From Pomphorhynchus laevis (Eukaryota; Acanthocephala; Palaeacanthocephala; Echinorhynchida; Pomphorhynchidae), in contig WNNJ02003713.1 of assembly GCA_012934845.2 (NCBI GenBank), positions 18,280 through 82,279 on the forward strand: DNA of 64,000 bases, read 5' to 3'. A program made the translations under genes and the position numbers. The notes below the pieces were generated by a model that worked only from the letters and a program-made list of their open reading frames with translations, was not told the origin of the DNA and searched no databases. Shown one piece after another: positions 47,600-56,154 of this stretch; positions within the stretch are counted from its first letter, which is position 1, and each line of letters begins with the position of its first letter.

Positions 47600-48766
47600 A
47601 TGAATTCAGATGGAAAGAAAGTATTTTCTAACTTTAAATCGACGTTACAAGACTTTCAGGTAAGTGATGTTTCGGTTAACATAAATTCTGACTTGGGGGA
47701 ACTCCCCCCGTTACAAAAACAAAACAATTTGGCGATTATTATGGCCACCAAGCCCACCGAAAGGCATTTGTTATTCAATGTTTTTCTACGAAAGTTTGTA
47801 CAAGACTACCCAAACAGGGTAGTCTTCAATAATATCAAGATAATATCAAATTCATTAAGAATTTCGTTCGCTACACACGATCTGATGGTAGCTTATAAAT
47901 CCTACTTCGACAAACATCTGTCCCAATTGGGAACATTAGAGCTAAAGCCTATCCAGGCTACATTAAAAGTCACTAATTTTCCTCAGTTTTTGGATGCTAA
48001 AGACACTGAGATTCTCAAAAAACAATATAAACTCGGCTCAATTCGGACTTTAAATTCCAAATCCGGGGACGCTCTCCCAGTGGCGTTCGTCACCTGCGAT
48101 GTTGATAACGCACACACCTTGTGCACAAATTCAGTTAATCCCTTTATAGGATATAATTTAAAGTTCTCAATCATAGAAACAAACAACTTGACGTTTCCTC
48201 ATTGTAATCATTGTCATAGGTGGGGGCATTGGGCCTCCACTTGTAAAGAATTAAAAATATGCGGCGTCTGCACGAACGCTCTTTGCCCCTCCTTGTCGAG
48301 TGGTGACAGATGCGATGCCAATCCGGTCTGTTGTAACTGTGCCGGAAATCACCCGGCGTGGTCCCACCGTTGCCGATCCTTTAAAGAATATCGAAATAAG
48401 TATATGCCAGTTGCTTCTTCCCCTAACAAAAGCTATGCCAAAGTCACGACCGATAGTTCCTCCGATTCAGTTTCCAACAAAGATTTACTATACTTATTGG
48501 ATAACACAAAAAAGACGATTTTAGCACAAATCCAGCAAATGCTGGCCCCCCTTCTAGGGGCCCTGCTTTCGGCGCCGCCAGTACCGTCCGAAGTTGCTAT
48601 TCCTAAATCAAAGAAAAGGGGCGCGTCCGCCCGGACCGTCCCCCCAATAAAAATTGGAAAGCTCCTGAATTTGGCCTTGGGAAATGAAGATATTGCTCTA
48701 GGGGTTGCGACCCTGGATGGAGCTAGTGGTGGGAAGGGCAACCTTCCCGCACCTAGCTCTGTCTAG
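47600..48766 (+). CDS. Non-LTR element ORF1, Gag-like protein with CCHC zinc knuckles
   Basis: 388 codons from ATG. The N-terminal half has an RRM-like/Gag-like region (RHLLFNVFLRKFVQDYPNRV, TLKVTNFPQFLDAK). From residue about 202 come Cys/His knuckles: CNHCHRWGHWASTC, then CGVCTNALC...C, then CCNCAGNHPAWSHRC. This triple-knuckle layout is typical of ORF1 in Jockey, R1 and I-type LINEs, where it binds element RNA. The tail is basic and Pro/Ala-rich. It stops 33 bp before ORF2, a spacing that suggests reinitiation or a bicistronic mRNA. A perfect 10-bp hairpin (47802-47826, 5-nt loop) lies inside the frame. Confidence 0.88.
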   Translation: MNSDGKKVFSNFKSTLQDFQVSDVSVNINSDLGELPPLQKQNNLAIIMATKPTERHLLFNVFLRKFVQDYPNRVVFNNIKIISNSLRISFATHDLMVAYKSYFDKHLSQLGTLELKPIQATLKVTNFPQFLDAKDTEILKKQYKLGSIRTLNSKSGDALPVAFVTCDVDNAHTLCTNSVNPFIGYNLKFSIIETNNLTFPHCNHCHRWGHWASTCKELKICGVCTNALCPSLSSGDRCDANPVCCNCAGNHPAWSHRCRSFKEYRNKYMPVASSPNKSYAKVTTDSSSDSVSNKDLLYLLDNTKKTILAQIQQMLAPLLGALLSAPPVPSEVAIPKSKKRGASARTVPPIKIGKLLNLALGNEDIALGVATLDGASGGKGNLPAPSSV

Positions 48767-48798
48767 GATAGCTTCCCCCGTCCATCTTATCTAACACA

Positions 48799-51258
48799 AT
48801 GGTGAGTAAACCCGAGCCTTTTTCACTGAATATCATTCAGTGGAATTCGGGAGGTGCTTCTGCCCTTAGACTTCTATCTGGTAGAGACGCAGATGTTATA
48901 GTCCTTCAGGAGACGCGGTCTATCCGTCTCCCCCAGGACCTTACTCGATTTATCCCAAAGCATATATGTTCCCACTATACTCCGTATATAACCCCACCTC
49001 ACTCCTCTTCGTCTCAAGGACTCTTGACCTTAGTTAAATCCTCATTAAGATCCTCCCTCCTATTAAACTTTACTTGTCCAGCCATGTCTTGTTTAGTAGT
49101 TTCACTTAGTAAGAACGGTAAACGCCTCAGTCTAGCCAATGTCTACATCCGTCCAGGGGAAATTCACAAGAACCGTGAACTCCTGGATAGTATTATTGAC
49201 AGCGGTTATGACATGATACTTGGGGATTTTAACGACAGAACTGGTCGTTGGATCAATGCAGCATTTCGCAGAGCTAGGAATGGTTATCTTATTCACAAAC
49301 CACCATCCCCTACCTTTCATTGCACATCAACAAATTCAATCCTCGACATTTTACTGCTTCACTCGAGGTGGCTGTTAAAACCCCTCTGCACGGAGCAGTC
49401 GCGCCAGCAATTGTCCACCTCTCATGACCTCATTCGTTGGAGGATAGAGGAGGATACGTTGCTGAGAAGGAGGTTTCACTTTGATCCGATCAGAGTGGCC
49501 TTCTTTCAGGCGGCAATCCGACTCTTCCCCAGAATAGGAAATGAGAGTTTAACCGAATTCAATACCTACCTCTCTTCGCAAGCTACAGCGATTCTATCGA
49601 CTACCTATAAAGGTCGTATATACAATCCCACTCCGACGAAACTCAAGGTCCTAGCAAAATTACTGAACCTCCCTAATCTCTCTGCTTCCGCCAAACAGGC
49701 CCTCTCGAATGAATACTGGAGCACTAGATACAGGTTCCAGCTGAGTAGGGATAGGACGAGTATCGCTCGTCTTAATCCTTCTCAGTCTTCCTTTTGGAAG
49801 ACTTTCAAGAAGGAGAAGTTTGTTTGCTGGAAGGATAGAGCATTGAGTTGGATAGGGAATGTAGGCCTTGAAAAAGTTTTGGAGGAGTCACTAGCCCTAC
49901 ACAACTATGGAGCCACTCAATCACCTCAACCAATCCCGCCTTGGTGTAACTTCAGGAGTAGAGATATATCTGTTACGGATATTCTTAACTCCTGGGGTCC
50001 ACTCCCGGGCACCTCCAAATCCTTCGCTCCACTTTCTTCTCGTGTTTGTCAGCTTTTGACAGCTGATCAGAGAAGAGAGGTGGCCGTCTCAATGCTTTTA
50101 GCATCCCCATCCGATGTAGCAGGCATCAATAATAGTAAGCGAGTTTTTCTTCCTAAGAAAAAATCCTGCTCATGCCCTAAAGATCTGCGACCCATTTCGA
50201 TTCAAAATGCCCTCATATCGATTTACGAAAAAGCGCTTGCGCGTAAAATCCGCGACCATTTAAGTAGGCGTAATTTGATCCCTCCAAGCTTTCATGGGTT
50301 CGTCAAAGGTCGCTCGGTCCATTCAGCAGTTGGTGAGGTGGAGCAGTTTTGTCGGGATAATAGCCATCGTCTAGTTGTGGCTGTTTTCCTTGACTTTTCT
50401 GCTGCATTTGACCGTATCTCCATTCCTTTTGTGATCTTTTCTCTCAGGTCCCTCGGGTTGCCTGCGAGAATTGTGAACAGGGTGGAGATCCTGCTGTATA
50501 CCAAGCGATTTTACTATGAAGACGACCCTGATGCACGTCAGTTCTACCCTATTACTGGTGTACCTCAAGGATCCCCACTTTCTCCTATCTTATATCTTGC
50601 TGCCTCTATTAATCTATTCAAAATATTTAAACGCGAACAACGTCTTGTGGTGTACGCTGATGACACCACAGCCCTGTTCACTGGACACAGGTGTAAAGAC
50701 GTAGTCTCTGACATCAGCCGTTTCTTTTTAAGATTAAAAGATCAGTTACCCATATCTAACCTTATTTTAAACTCCGCCAAATCGCAGGTGGTTGTCTTTC
50801 ATGGATCACCTGCGACGAAGCAAAAACTTAAGAGATTAGCACTCTCTGCGCTCTCGTCCATTTTTGCCTCAGAACCACTGCCCACCTTTACAAGTCGAGT
50901 AAAATACCTGGGGTTCACCGTTACGGTGAACTGGTCAGGGAAAGCTGACCTGGATAGACTCAAACGTATCCTGAAGAAAGCTAGGTGGGCCCTGAAACGG
51001 GCTCAGCATCTGTCGTTGAATGGGAAAACCCAAGTGCGCCTTTGGGGCACTTGGGCTATCTCGGGATTAGTCTTCTTTTCAAGAGGACGTCCCCCAGAGC
51101 AAAGACTAAGGTTTCTTAAGCTCCTCGTCTCGCGGTTACCCAGCATAGTCCGCACCGACTGGACTCTTCGGGGAGTGAAAGACCCCGGTTGGTTCAGTCG
51201 GAAGGCGGCGTGTTGGATAGGTTGGGGGGCTCAGATCCCTCTGGATTTGAGGCTGTAA
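48799..51258 (+). CDS. Non-LTR element ORF2, endonuclease-reverse transcriptase
   Basis: 819 codons. The AP-type endonuclease occupies about 1-225: NIIQWNSGG, VIVLQETRS (catalytic Glu), MILGDFNDRTG and LSTSHDLIRW (terminal His-Asp). RT follows: DLRPISIQNALISIYEKALA, HGFVKGRSVHSAV, FLDFSAAFDRIS (motif A), ITGVPQGSPLSPILY (motif B) and LVVYADDTTALF (motif C, YADD about 620). The thumb and a short end GVKDPGWFSRKAACWIGWG follow. There is no RNase H, as in Jockey rather than I or R1 relatives with it. All catalytic residues are intact, so the element may be autonomous. A decayed sister C-terminus lies at 16395-16520. Confidence 0.92.
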   Translation: MVSKPEPFSLNIIQWNSGGASALRLLSGRDADVIVLQETRSIRLPQDLTRFIPKHICSHYTPYITPPHSSSSQGLLTLVKSSLRSSLLLNFTCPAMSCLVVSLSKNGKRLSLANVYIRPGEIHKNRELLDSIIDSGYDMILGDFNDRTGRWINAAFRRARNGYLIHKPPSPTFHCTSTNSILDILLLHSRWLLKPLCTEQSRQQLSTSHDLIRWRIEEDTLLRRRFHFDPIRVAFFQAAIRLFPRIGNESLTEFNTYLSSQATAILSTTYKGRIYNPTPTKLKVLAKLLNLPNLSASAKQALSNEYWSTRYRFQLSRDRTSIARLNPSQSSFWKTFKKEKFVCWKDRALSWIGNVGLEKVLEESLALHNYGATQSPQPIPPWCNFRSRDISVTDILNSWGPLPGTSKSFAPLSSRVCQLLTADQRREVAVSMLLASPSDVAGINNSKRVFLPKKKSCSCPKDLRPISIQNALISIYEKALARKIRDHLSRRNLIPPSFHGFVKGRSVHSAVGEVEQFCRDNSHRLVVAVFLDFSAAFDRISIPFVIFSLRSLGLPARIVNRVEILLYTKRFYYEDDPDARQFYPITGVPQGSPLSPILYLAASINLFKIFKREQRLVVYADDTTALFTGHRCKDVVSDISRFFLRLKDQLPISNLILNSAKSQVVVFHGSPATKQKLKRLALSALSSIFASEPLPTFTSRVKYLGFTVTVNWSGKADLDRLKRILKKARWALKRAQHLSLNGKTQVRLWGTWAISGLVFFSRGRPPEQRLRFLKLLVSRLPSIVRTDWTLRGVKDPGWFSRKAACWIGWGAQIPLDLRL

Positions 51259-51447
51259 TATCAGTAAGAAGACTGGAATAAGAAAGTTAGAGATTCTTGT
51301 TTTTCCTTTTTTTTGACTTACTTTTTTAATCACATATTTATCACTGTTTTTTGTACTAGTAAGAAAATCTTATTATTATAGAAATTAAATTTATTCAACA
51401 CTTTATGACTACGCTAGTGGATGCTCGGTATATTCAGCAGCCAGTGA

Positions 51448-51650
51448 AATGTATCCGCTATGCCAGAAAAACAATATATTCCAGTATAGTGTCTTAATTG
51501 TTTAAAGCAGGATTAAAGTCGTATTGGAAGCACCAAACGACACCCTATAACTGAGTCATTTAGAAATTAGCTCACATCTAAATGTCCAATCCGGACGAAG
51601 AACGTTTGGTAGTTTTGATGTAAATAGCTTAATAAGTTTTGATCCTTATA
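51448..51650 (+). repeat. 203-bp direct repeat, right copy
   Basis: Pairs with 45303-45505 and lies just downstream of the intact LINE. It has no TG..CA ends and no partner protease or integrase, so it does not look like an LTR. Confidence 0.88.
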
Positions 51651-53030
51651 CCGTATAAGTCATATACAATTATATTCTTATATCCAAATGATTTTCTATA
51701 TTCTATATTAATTAAGAAATAAAAATGTAAAGTTTTCTGTTCCTCAAGTAATAATAAATTAACTTTATAAATTTTGATAAATTTTAACTACCAAACAATG
51801 TTTGGTAGTTTTGACGTAAATATTGCAGGTACCATAAAAGACAATTACATACTCGATATCATTTACGAAGTTCTCCAAATCTTATACGCTTATCTTTACT
51901 CAAGACTTTAAAATATTGACAGAAAGTCAAAGGAATTATATCAATATTACGATTCTTTTATCATTTTTGTAAAATGTTGTTGTCATCCACAATTTTATAA
52001 AAATATTTTACGCTAATATAATCATGCAGCAAGTTTAAAAGATCTTAGACTAATTTCGAAAGAAAAGCATTTGCTAGTGCAATTTATAATCACTGTTGAT
52101 AGCAATCCATCTTTTTATTGTACCTTTAGCGATGATCGGTATAGTTAGTAGCTAATGAAATGTATCTGTTGTGCCATAAAATGGTCATCGACACTACGTG
52201 ACTGATTTTTTAATTTCGGTGCATTTGACCGCTTTTCCATTCTCTTTATTTTATCTTGATGTTTTGTCTGGGTGCCAATGTAAGTTGTTAGCATTGCTAG
52301 AGACTCTCATCCGGTTTATATTCAAAATAGGGCCCACAGACTACATGAATTTTGATGGTACTTATAAATGTAAAAGTACAATAGATCTTTTCCATTAAGA
52401 GCTTATTTTCTTTTCCATTAAGGGCTCTTTTCCATTAAGGGCTTATATATTCAAAAAATTAAAAAATATTTTCGAGTTAGACATTTGAATTTAACAGATG
52501 GAGGGCAAATGTTTTTAGTAATTGTAGCATAATTTGTACAAATGCCATCCTATGCATTTCATATTATTATAACTGGCATTCATTGTGCAAAAATATTTTT
52601 AATTTTTTTACTTAAAATATTGTTTTTCTCTAAATTTGACATTGTTCTATATTGTTGTTTTTATCATTTATTGATGTTTTCCTCATATATTTGATAATCA
52701 GAATAAATGTTGATTGTAGCATGTCAAGGATAACTCAAGTTATCCTTGCCAACTTAAATCCAATGACAATAGAGGTAATTGACTTAGATTATTCCATGCG
52801 TTAGTAACTCTAAGAGATCGTTGACATATAAGAGCTGGTTCTCATATCGCCTTAACCATGAGAGATAGACAGTATTTTCATATCTGCCGCTTGATATGTA
52901 TTATAAATAAAATCCTAGTGATGTTTCGATAATTTATTTTTAAATCAATAAAGATCCGGACTGCAAAATCATATCCAAATAATAACATTTCGTAAAAAAT
53001 ATATTCCGATGTTCCTAATAATCCAGCAGT
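51651..53030. other. A+T-rich sequence, no gene
   Basis: Contains hairpins at 51786-51810 (11-bp stem, 3-nt loop) and 52725-52748 (11-bp stem, 2-nt loop), and a partial relative of the 203-bp repeat at about 52119-52205. Confidence 0.5.
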
Positions 53031-53040
53031 GGGAGGGAAC

Positions 53041-53148
53041 TGGCACTGAAGAGTCATAGTGATGACGAAACGGAATCTAGCAGTGTTCTTCATTGTTCTT
53101 CCGCGTCTGGCTTATATGATTACAAAAATTCACGCGGAATACTATCAT
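53041..53148 (+). other. Possible exon, strand unresolved
   Basis: A compositionally gene-like stretch. The plus strand reads SGRELALKSHSDDETESSSV then LHCSSASGLYDY and ends at a GTAATA donor-like site. The minus strand is also partly open, and could hold a micro-exon (IPFRHHYDSS) in phase with the neighbouring RIM-BP candidates. Neither is recognised. Confidence 0.25.
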
Positions 53149-53234
53149 TTGAGAAGGTAATAATTTAGTAATAATTAAGGGATAAATATTAATAAATGCT
53201 GCTTAAAAATCAAAGAATAAACAGTAAATCTTAC

Positions 53235-53283
53235 AGCGTCTCGATTGCTTTGTTGTTGTTGATCAGTTGTTTGCACGTATGCC
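53235..53283 (-). CDS. Possible upstream RIM-BP exon
   Basis: 49 nt with a good TTGATTGCAG acceptor and GTAAGA donor, encoding AYVQTTDQQQQSNRDA. It ends in phase 0, which suits the SH3-I exon. A diverged copy of the surrounding ~65 bp lies at 53940-54005, which raises the alternative that it is just repeat. Very short and unsupported by homology. Confidence 0.35.
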
Positions 53284-53299
53284 CTGCAATCAAACTTAA

Positions 53300-54399
53300 T
53301 TAAGATTATCAAAAGCAAATTCATTTTAAATTAAAATAATTTTGAGTTAATAAACTTTCTAGTCTAAACATCAATTGAGATATCATCTTTAATCTTCAAT
53401 AATGATACTGTTCGCTTATATTAGACAATTTTCGTATGCAACTTTAAAAATTGTATTCTGAGTTGCGGGAAAATACAGCGAAACTGAAGTCATATATTTC
53501 AATATCAATCGAAATTTCAACAACTGGCACATTAAAAGGATCGATTAATTAAAAAACAAAGAATTAATCAATTGATTATCGAACACATTAAAAGGATCTA
53601 TTTCTTTCAAATTTATTAATATGAGAATTATTAGATTGCATGGTAGAAACGGCATTAGACTTTAAATAAATTATATTTTATTATTTGAAAGAGCTAATAA
53701 AAGTTTGTTCTGAATATGTAGTGAGAACATGATACTATAATATATATCATTATACAATGATATATATCATTGTATATATAATATAATGTATATAATAATT
53801 TTATTATAATTATATTTAATATAATGATATTATCTCAAAATAATATCATTTGAAAAATATATAAAATATTTAATGGTTCGGAAACATGTTAATATTAAAA
53901 AATTTCTAAAATACTTTGACATAATTTTCAGTGAGTTAATATTAATAAATGTTGCTGAACAATCAAAGAATAAACAGTAAATCCTACAGATTCTCGATTG
54001 CCTTGGTAATGTTGAATTTGCACAAATTGTTCTATACTTAATATAAGTGCGGGAGAATGTTACTAAAACATTTGTACTAACCTAAAGTTAAAAATTCACT
54101 TAGAATAATTATTATTGGAAGATGATGACAAAAAACATCCACTAATATCGTCGCCAATACAAAAAAAACGTTTTAATAATTTGAAAAATAATTAAAAGCT
54201 TTTGTATTTTGATTTTATAAAATCTAGTATATATTGAGCAAGTTTGATTGCTACTGTTTTACATTCAGAAATGACAAAATTTCATATCCTTATCAGAGCG
54301 TTAGAAGGAAGCAAGATTTTCACATATTTTAGAGTCATCAAATAAAAAAATTTGAAAATACTTTGACATAATATTTTATTGTGTGTTTCGATCACCTAC
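53300..54399. other. A+T-rich sequence with local duplications
   Basis: Holds the second copies of two segments also found near 46 kb: 54020-54095 matches 46280-46350, and 54167-54325 matches 45879-46030. It also holds the 53940-54005 copy of 53190-53255. No gene is recognised. Confidence 0.55.
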
Positions 54400-54586
54400 G
54401 CTATCATGCGTAGTATGGGTGATTGTGTGCTCGTGGTTAGTTATGCCGACGAGGAAATTGTCGTAAATATGCATCTGATTGGATTGATAACGTCGAATCG
54501 AAATTAAATGTTCATACAAAAAATGCTTCTGTGATTCAAGCAAGGAAACCAGAAGAGAATTTACTTCTATTTCTTTAGGATTACGA
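54400..54586 (-). other. Possible upstream RIM-BP exon (helical N-terminal region)
   Basis: 187 nt open on the minus strand: NPKEIEVNSLLVSLLESQKH then FLYEHLISIRRYQSNQMH, predicted helical by eye, ending at GTAGGT in phase 0, which would fit the SH3-I exon directly. RIM-BPs have a coiled-coil-rich N-terminus, but no specific motif supports the match. Confidence 0.28.
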
Positions 54587-54649
54587 CTTATTATTATACA
54601 AGACAACAATACAAGCATAGCTTAGTAGTTGCATCAGATTATATATAAT

Positions 54650-54935
54650 GAAATTAGATTAGCGTTTTGTGTCCTGTAGTAGCAAAACATGAATTACGTT
54701 CATAATGTTATGCTTGAATTTATTAAGTTAGTTAGCTTCAACTGTACTCATGCTTAGCGAATTCCACAACTTCACAGTTTGATGGTTAAACTCTAATATC
54801 CTCTATGAACACTCAACGGATGCTCCAAAACAAAAGAATGCTCAATAAATACAGTCATTAGCGAATATGAATAATGTCGGACAAAACATAATGAGGCAAA
54901 TGCAAAATATTCTAAATCAAATGCATGTCAACCTT
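54650..54935 (-). mobile_element. LINE 3' end fragment
   Basis: The minus strand reads FNHQTVKLWNSLSMSTVEAN and LNKFKHNIMNVI, the last ORF2 helix of CR1-like copies (compare YHRAVNIWNRLPVDV at 6400). A related fragment lies at 60125-60200. Confidence 0.55.
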
Positions 54936-54984
54936 ATCATTATACAACACAATACATTAAAAACAAAATATCAGAAACGAAGAA

Positions 54985-55340
54985 TCCAATGATAAAGTTT
55001 TCTAATGTTGTCTTGATTCGTATGTCTTATCAACTGTTGACCAAAGCCTTGGATTGGCTTAGTGATGATGCCGCCACGATCTCATGTGGAAATGAGTTCC
55101 ACAACTTTAACGCTTTGTATGACAATCGCGATACCATTATAGACCTCCCAATTTACCTTGTACGCAACATAAGTGAATGGCCCCTGACTTTGTCGGACAT
55201 TCATTTCAACATCGTCGCTTGAATATCCACCCCCTTTACTACATGCCACATCGCGAGCAGATTAAGAACGAGTAGTCTGATTGGCACAAAAATCATACCA
55301 ATCGAAGTTAATCGCTCATTATAAATCATCCTTTCATCTC
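54985..55340 (-). mobile_element. LINE thumb/3' fragment
   Basis: The minus strand reads YNERLTSIGMIFVPIRLLVL, LLAMWHVVKGVD, then YKALKLWNSFPHEIVAASSL, the same region as 'YRDRLKTLGMMTV...RCANACNRLPSEIVMA' in the 60.3-kb copy. Two adjacent fragments (this one and 54650-54935) show nested or successive insertions. Confidence 0.65.
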
Positions 55341-56064
55341 AAAGAATAAGTTATGAGTACTGAACGTACATGGTACATATCAGCGTCAAATCTACTCTGC
55401 GTATCGTATGATGACGGGAATTCAGGCACATTTTGCATTATGAGGCATTGATTTCGCGAAGCGCTGTATCCGATAGATTCGCATTCATTGGAGATTCGTT
55501 GAGGACATTTGTGGATGAAGACTCGTGGATGCTATCTGTTGATAGAGATTCAAGAACGTTATTTGTCGATAGAGACTCGTGAACCTTATTTGGTGATAGA
55601 TGATGAACGTTATTTGATAGATTCTTAGAAAATTTTTGATAATGAAGATATGGAGGAGTATTTAGAGAAAATAGGCAATTCCGTATTTATGCTGGAACTG
55701 ACTGGGTTGCTGCAGTATGCGAGGTTAAAAATGTATGTGTTGATGCTATGTAGTCGGGTAGCTGCAGATGACATCGCTGCGCATTGTAACTGGGCATTTA
55801 TTTCTGTATCCGATGAGCCAGACTATTTGCAAATTACCTAGGCTGAACAATATTGATAATAATATTTATCAATATTATTGAAAAACCTGGCTGAACAATA
55901 ACCACACATGATATTCGCATTTTCTATCTTTTTGAGGAATCTCCCAGTTGCCGAAATGATTGTCCAAATGTCGCAATTTATACTAGAGGTCTTTGATGGG
56001 ATTTATAAGACTCCTGTGTAGCCTGAACATTTACGTATTCATCCATTCTATTGATCTGCTTCCT
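55341..56064. other. No recognised gene; imperfect short repeats
   Basis: Imperfect tandem phrases (GAACGTTATTTG with GATAGAGACTCGTG) at about 55545-55625. A 63-codon plus frame at 55650-55841 has no recognisable motif. Confidence 0.4.
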
Positions 56065-56135
56065 TGTACTGATATTTATATGTTATGTTTTCAGATGTTC
56101 GCATAAAGCCTTTTGTTGTTGTTCGCCTCGGTTCA
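56065..56135 (+). repeat. 5' LTR (71 bp)
   Basis: Starts TGTACTGATATTTATATG and ends CGCCTCGGTTCA. It differs from the 3' LTR by one base near 56121 (GTTGTTG versus GTTATTC context). Confidence 0.95.
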
Positions 56136-56149
56136 ATTTATGCGAACAT
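56095..56149 (+). promoter_or_regulatory. LTR-to-PBS foldback, candidate self-primer
   Basis: ATGTTCGCATAAA (56095-56107, inside the LTR) is perfectly complementary to TTTATGCGAACAT (56137-56149), which starts two bases after the LTR where the primer-binding site belongs. No standard TGG-starting tRNA site is seen. The arrangement is that of self-primed elements such as Tf1 and sushi, where the mRNA 5' end folds onto the PBS. Confidence 0.75.
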
Positions 56150-56154
56150 TGTGA

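Larger units (their letters stand above)
47400..51345 (+). mobile_element. Intact two-ORF non-LTR retrotransposon (Jockey/R1-like)
   Basis: ORF1 (Gag-like, CCHC fingers) and ORF2 (endonuclease-RT) are both fully open with 33 bp between them. The coding part is clearly less A+T-rich than its surroundings and has no stop or frameshift, so the insertion looks young. The 5' boundary is approximate. The 3' end is a T-rich tract at about 51,300-51,345; I see no obvious target duplication. The element sits antisense, upstream of the RIM-BP SH3-I exon. Confidence 0.85.

Noticed and set aside
48433-48741. A 102-codon minus-strand frame opposite LINE ORF1
   Set aside because: Shadow of the real plus-strand frame, with no motif.
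45303-51650. The 203-bp direct repeats as LTRs of a 6-kb element
   Set aside because: They lack TG..CA ends and a target duplication, and the interior encodes an endonuclease-RT LINE with no protease or integrase.
53040-53070. GATGACGAAAC as part of a ribozyme core
   Set aside because: No CTGATGA and no stem II; it reads better as a protein-coding-like segment.
55650-55841. A 63-codon plus frame as a small gene
   Set aside because: No recognisable motif, no splice or start context, and no related copy.
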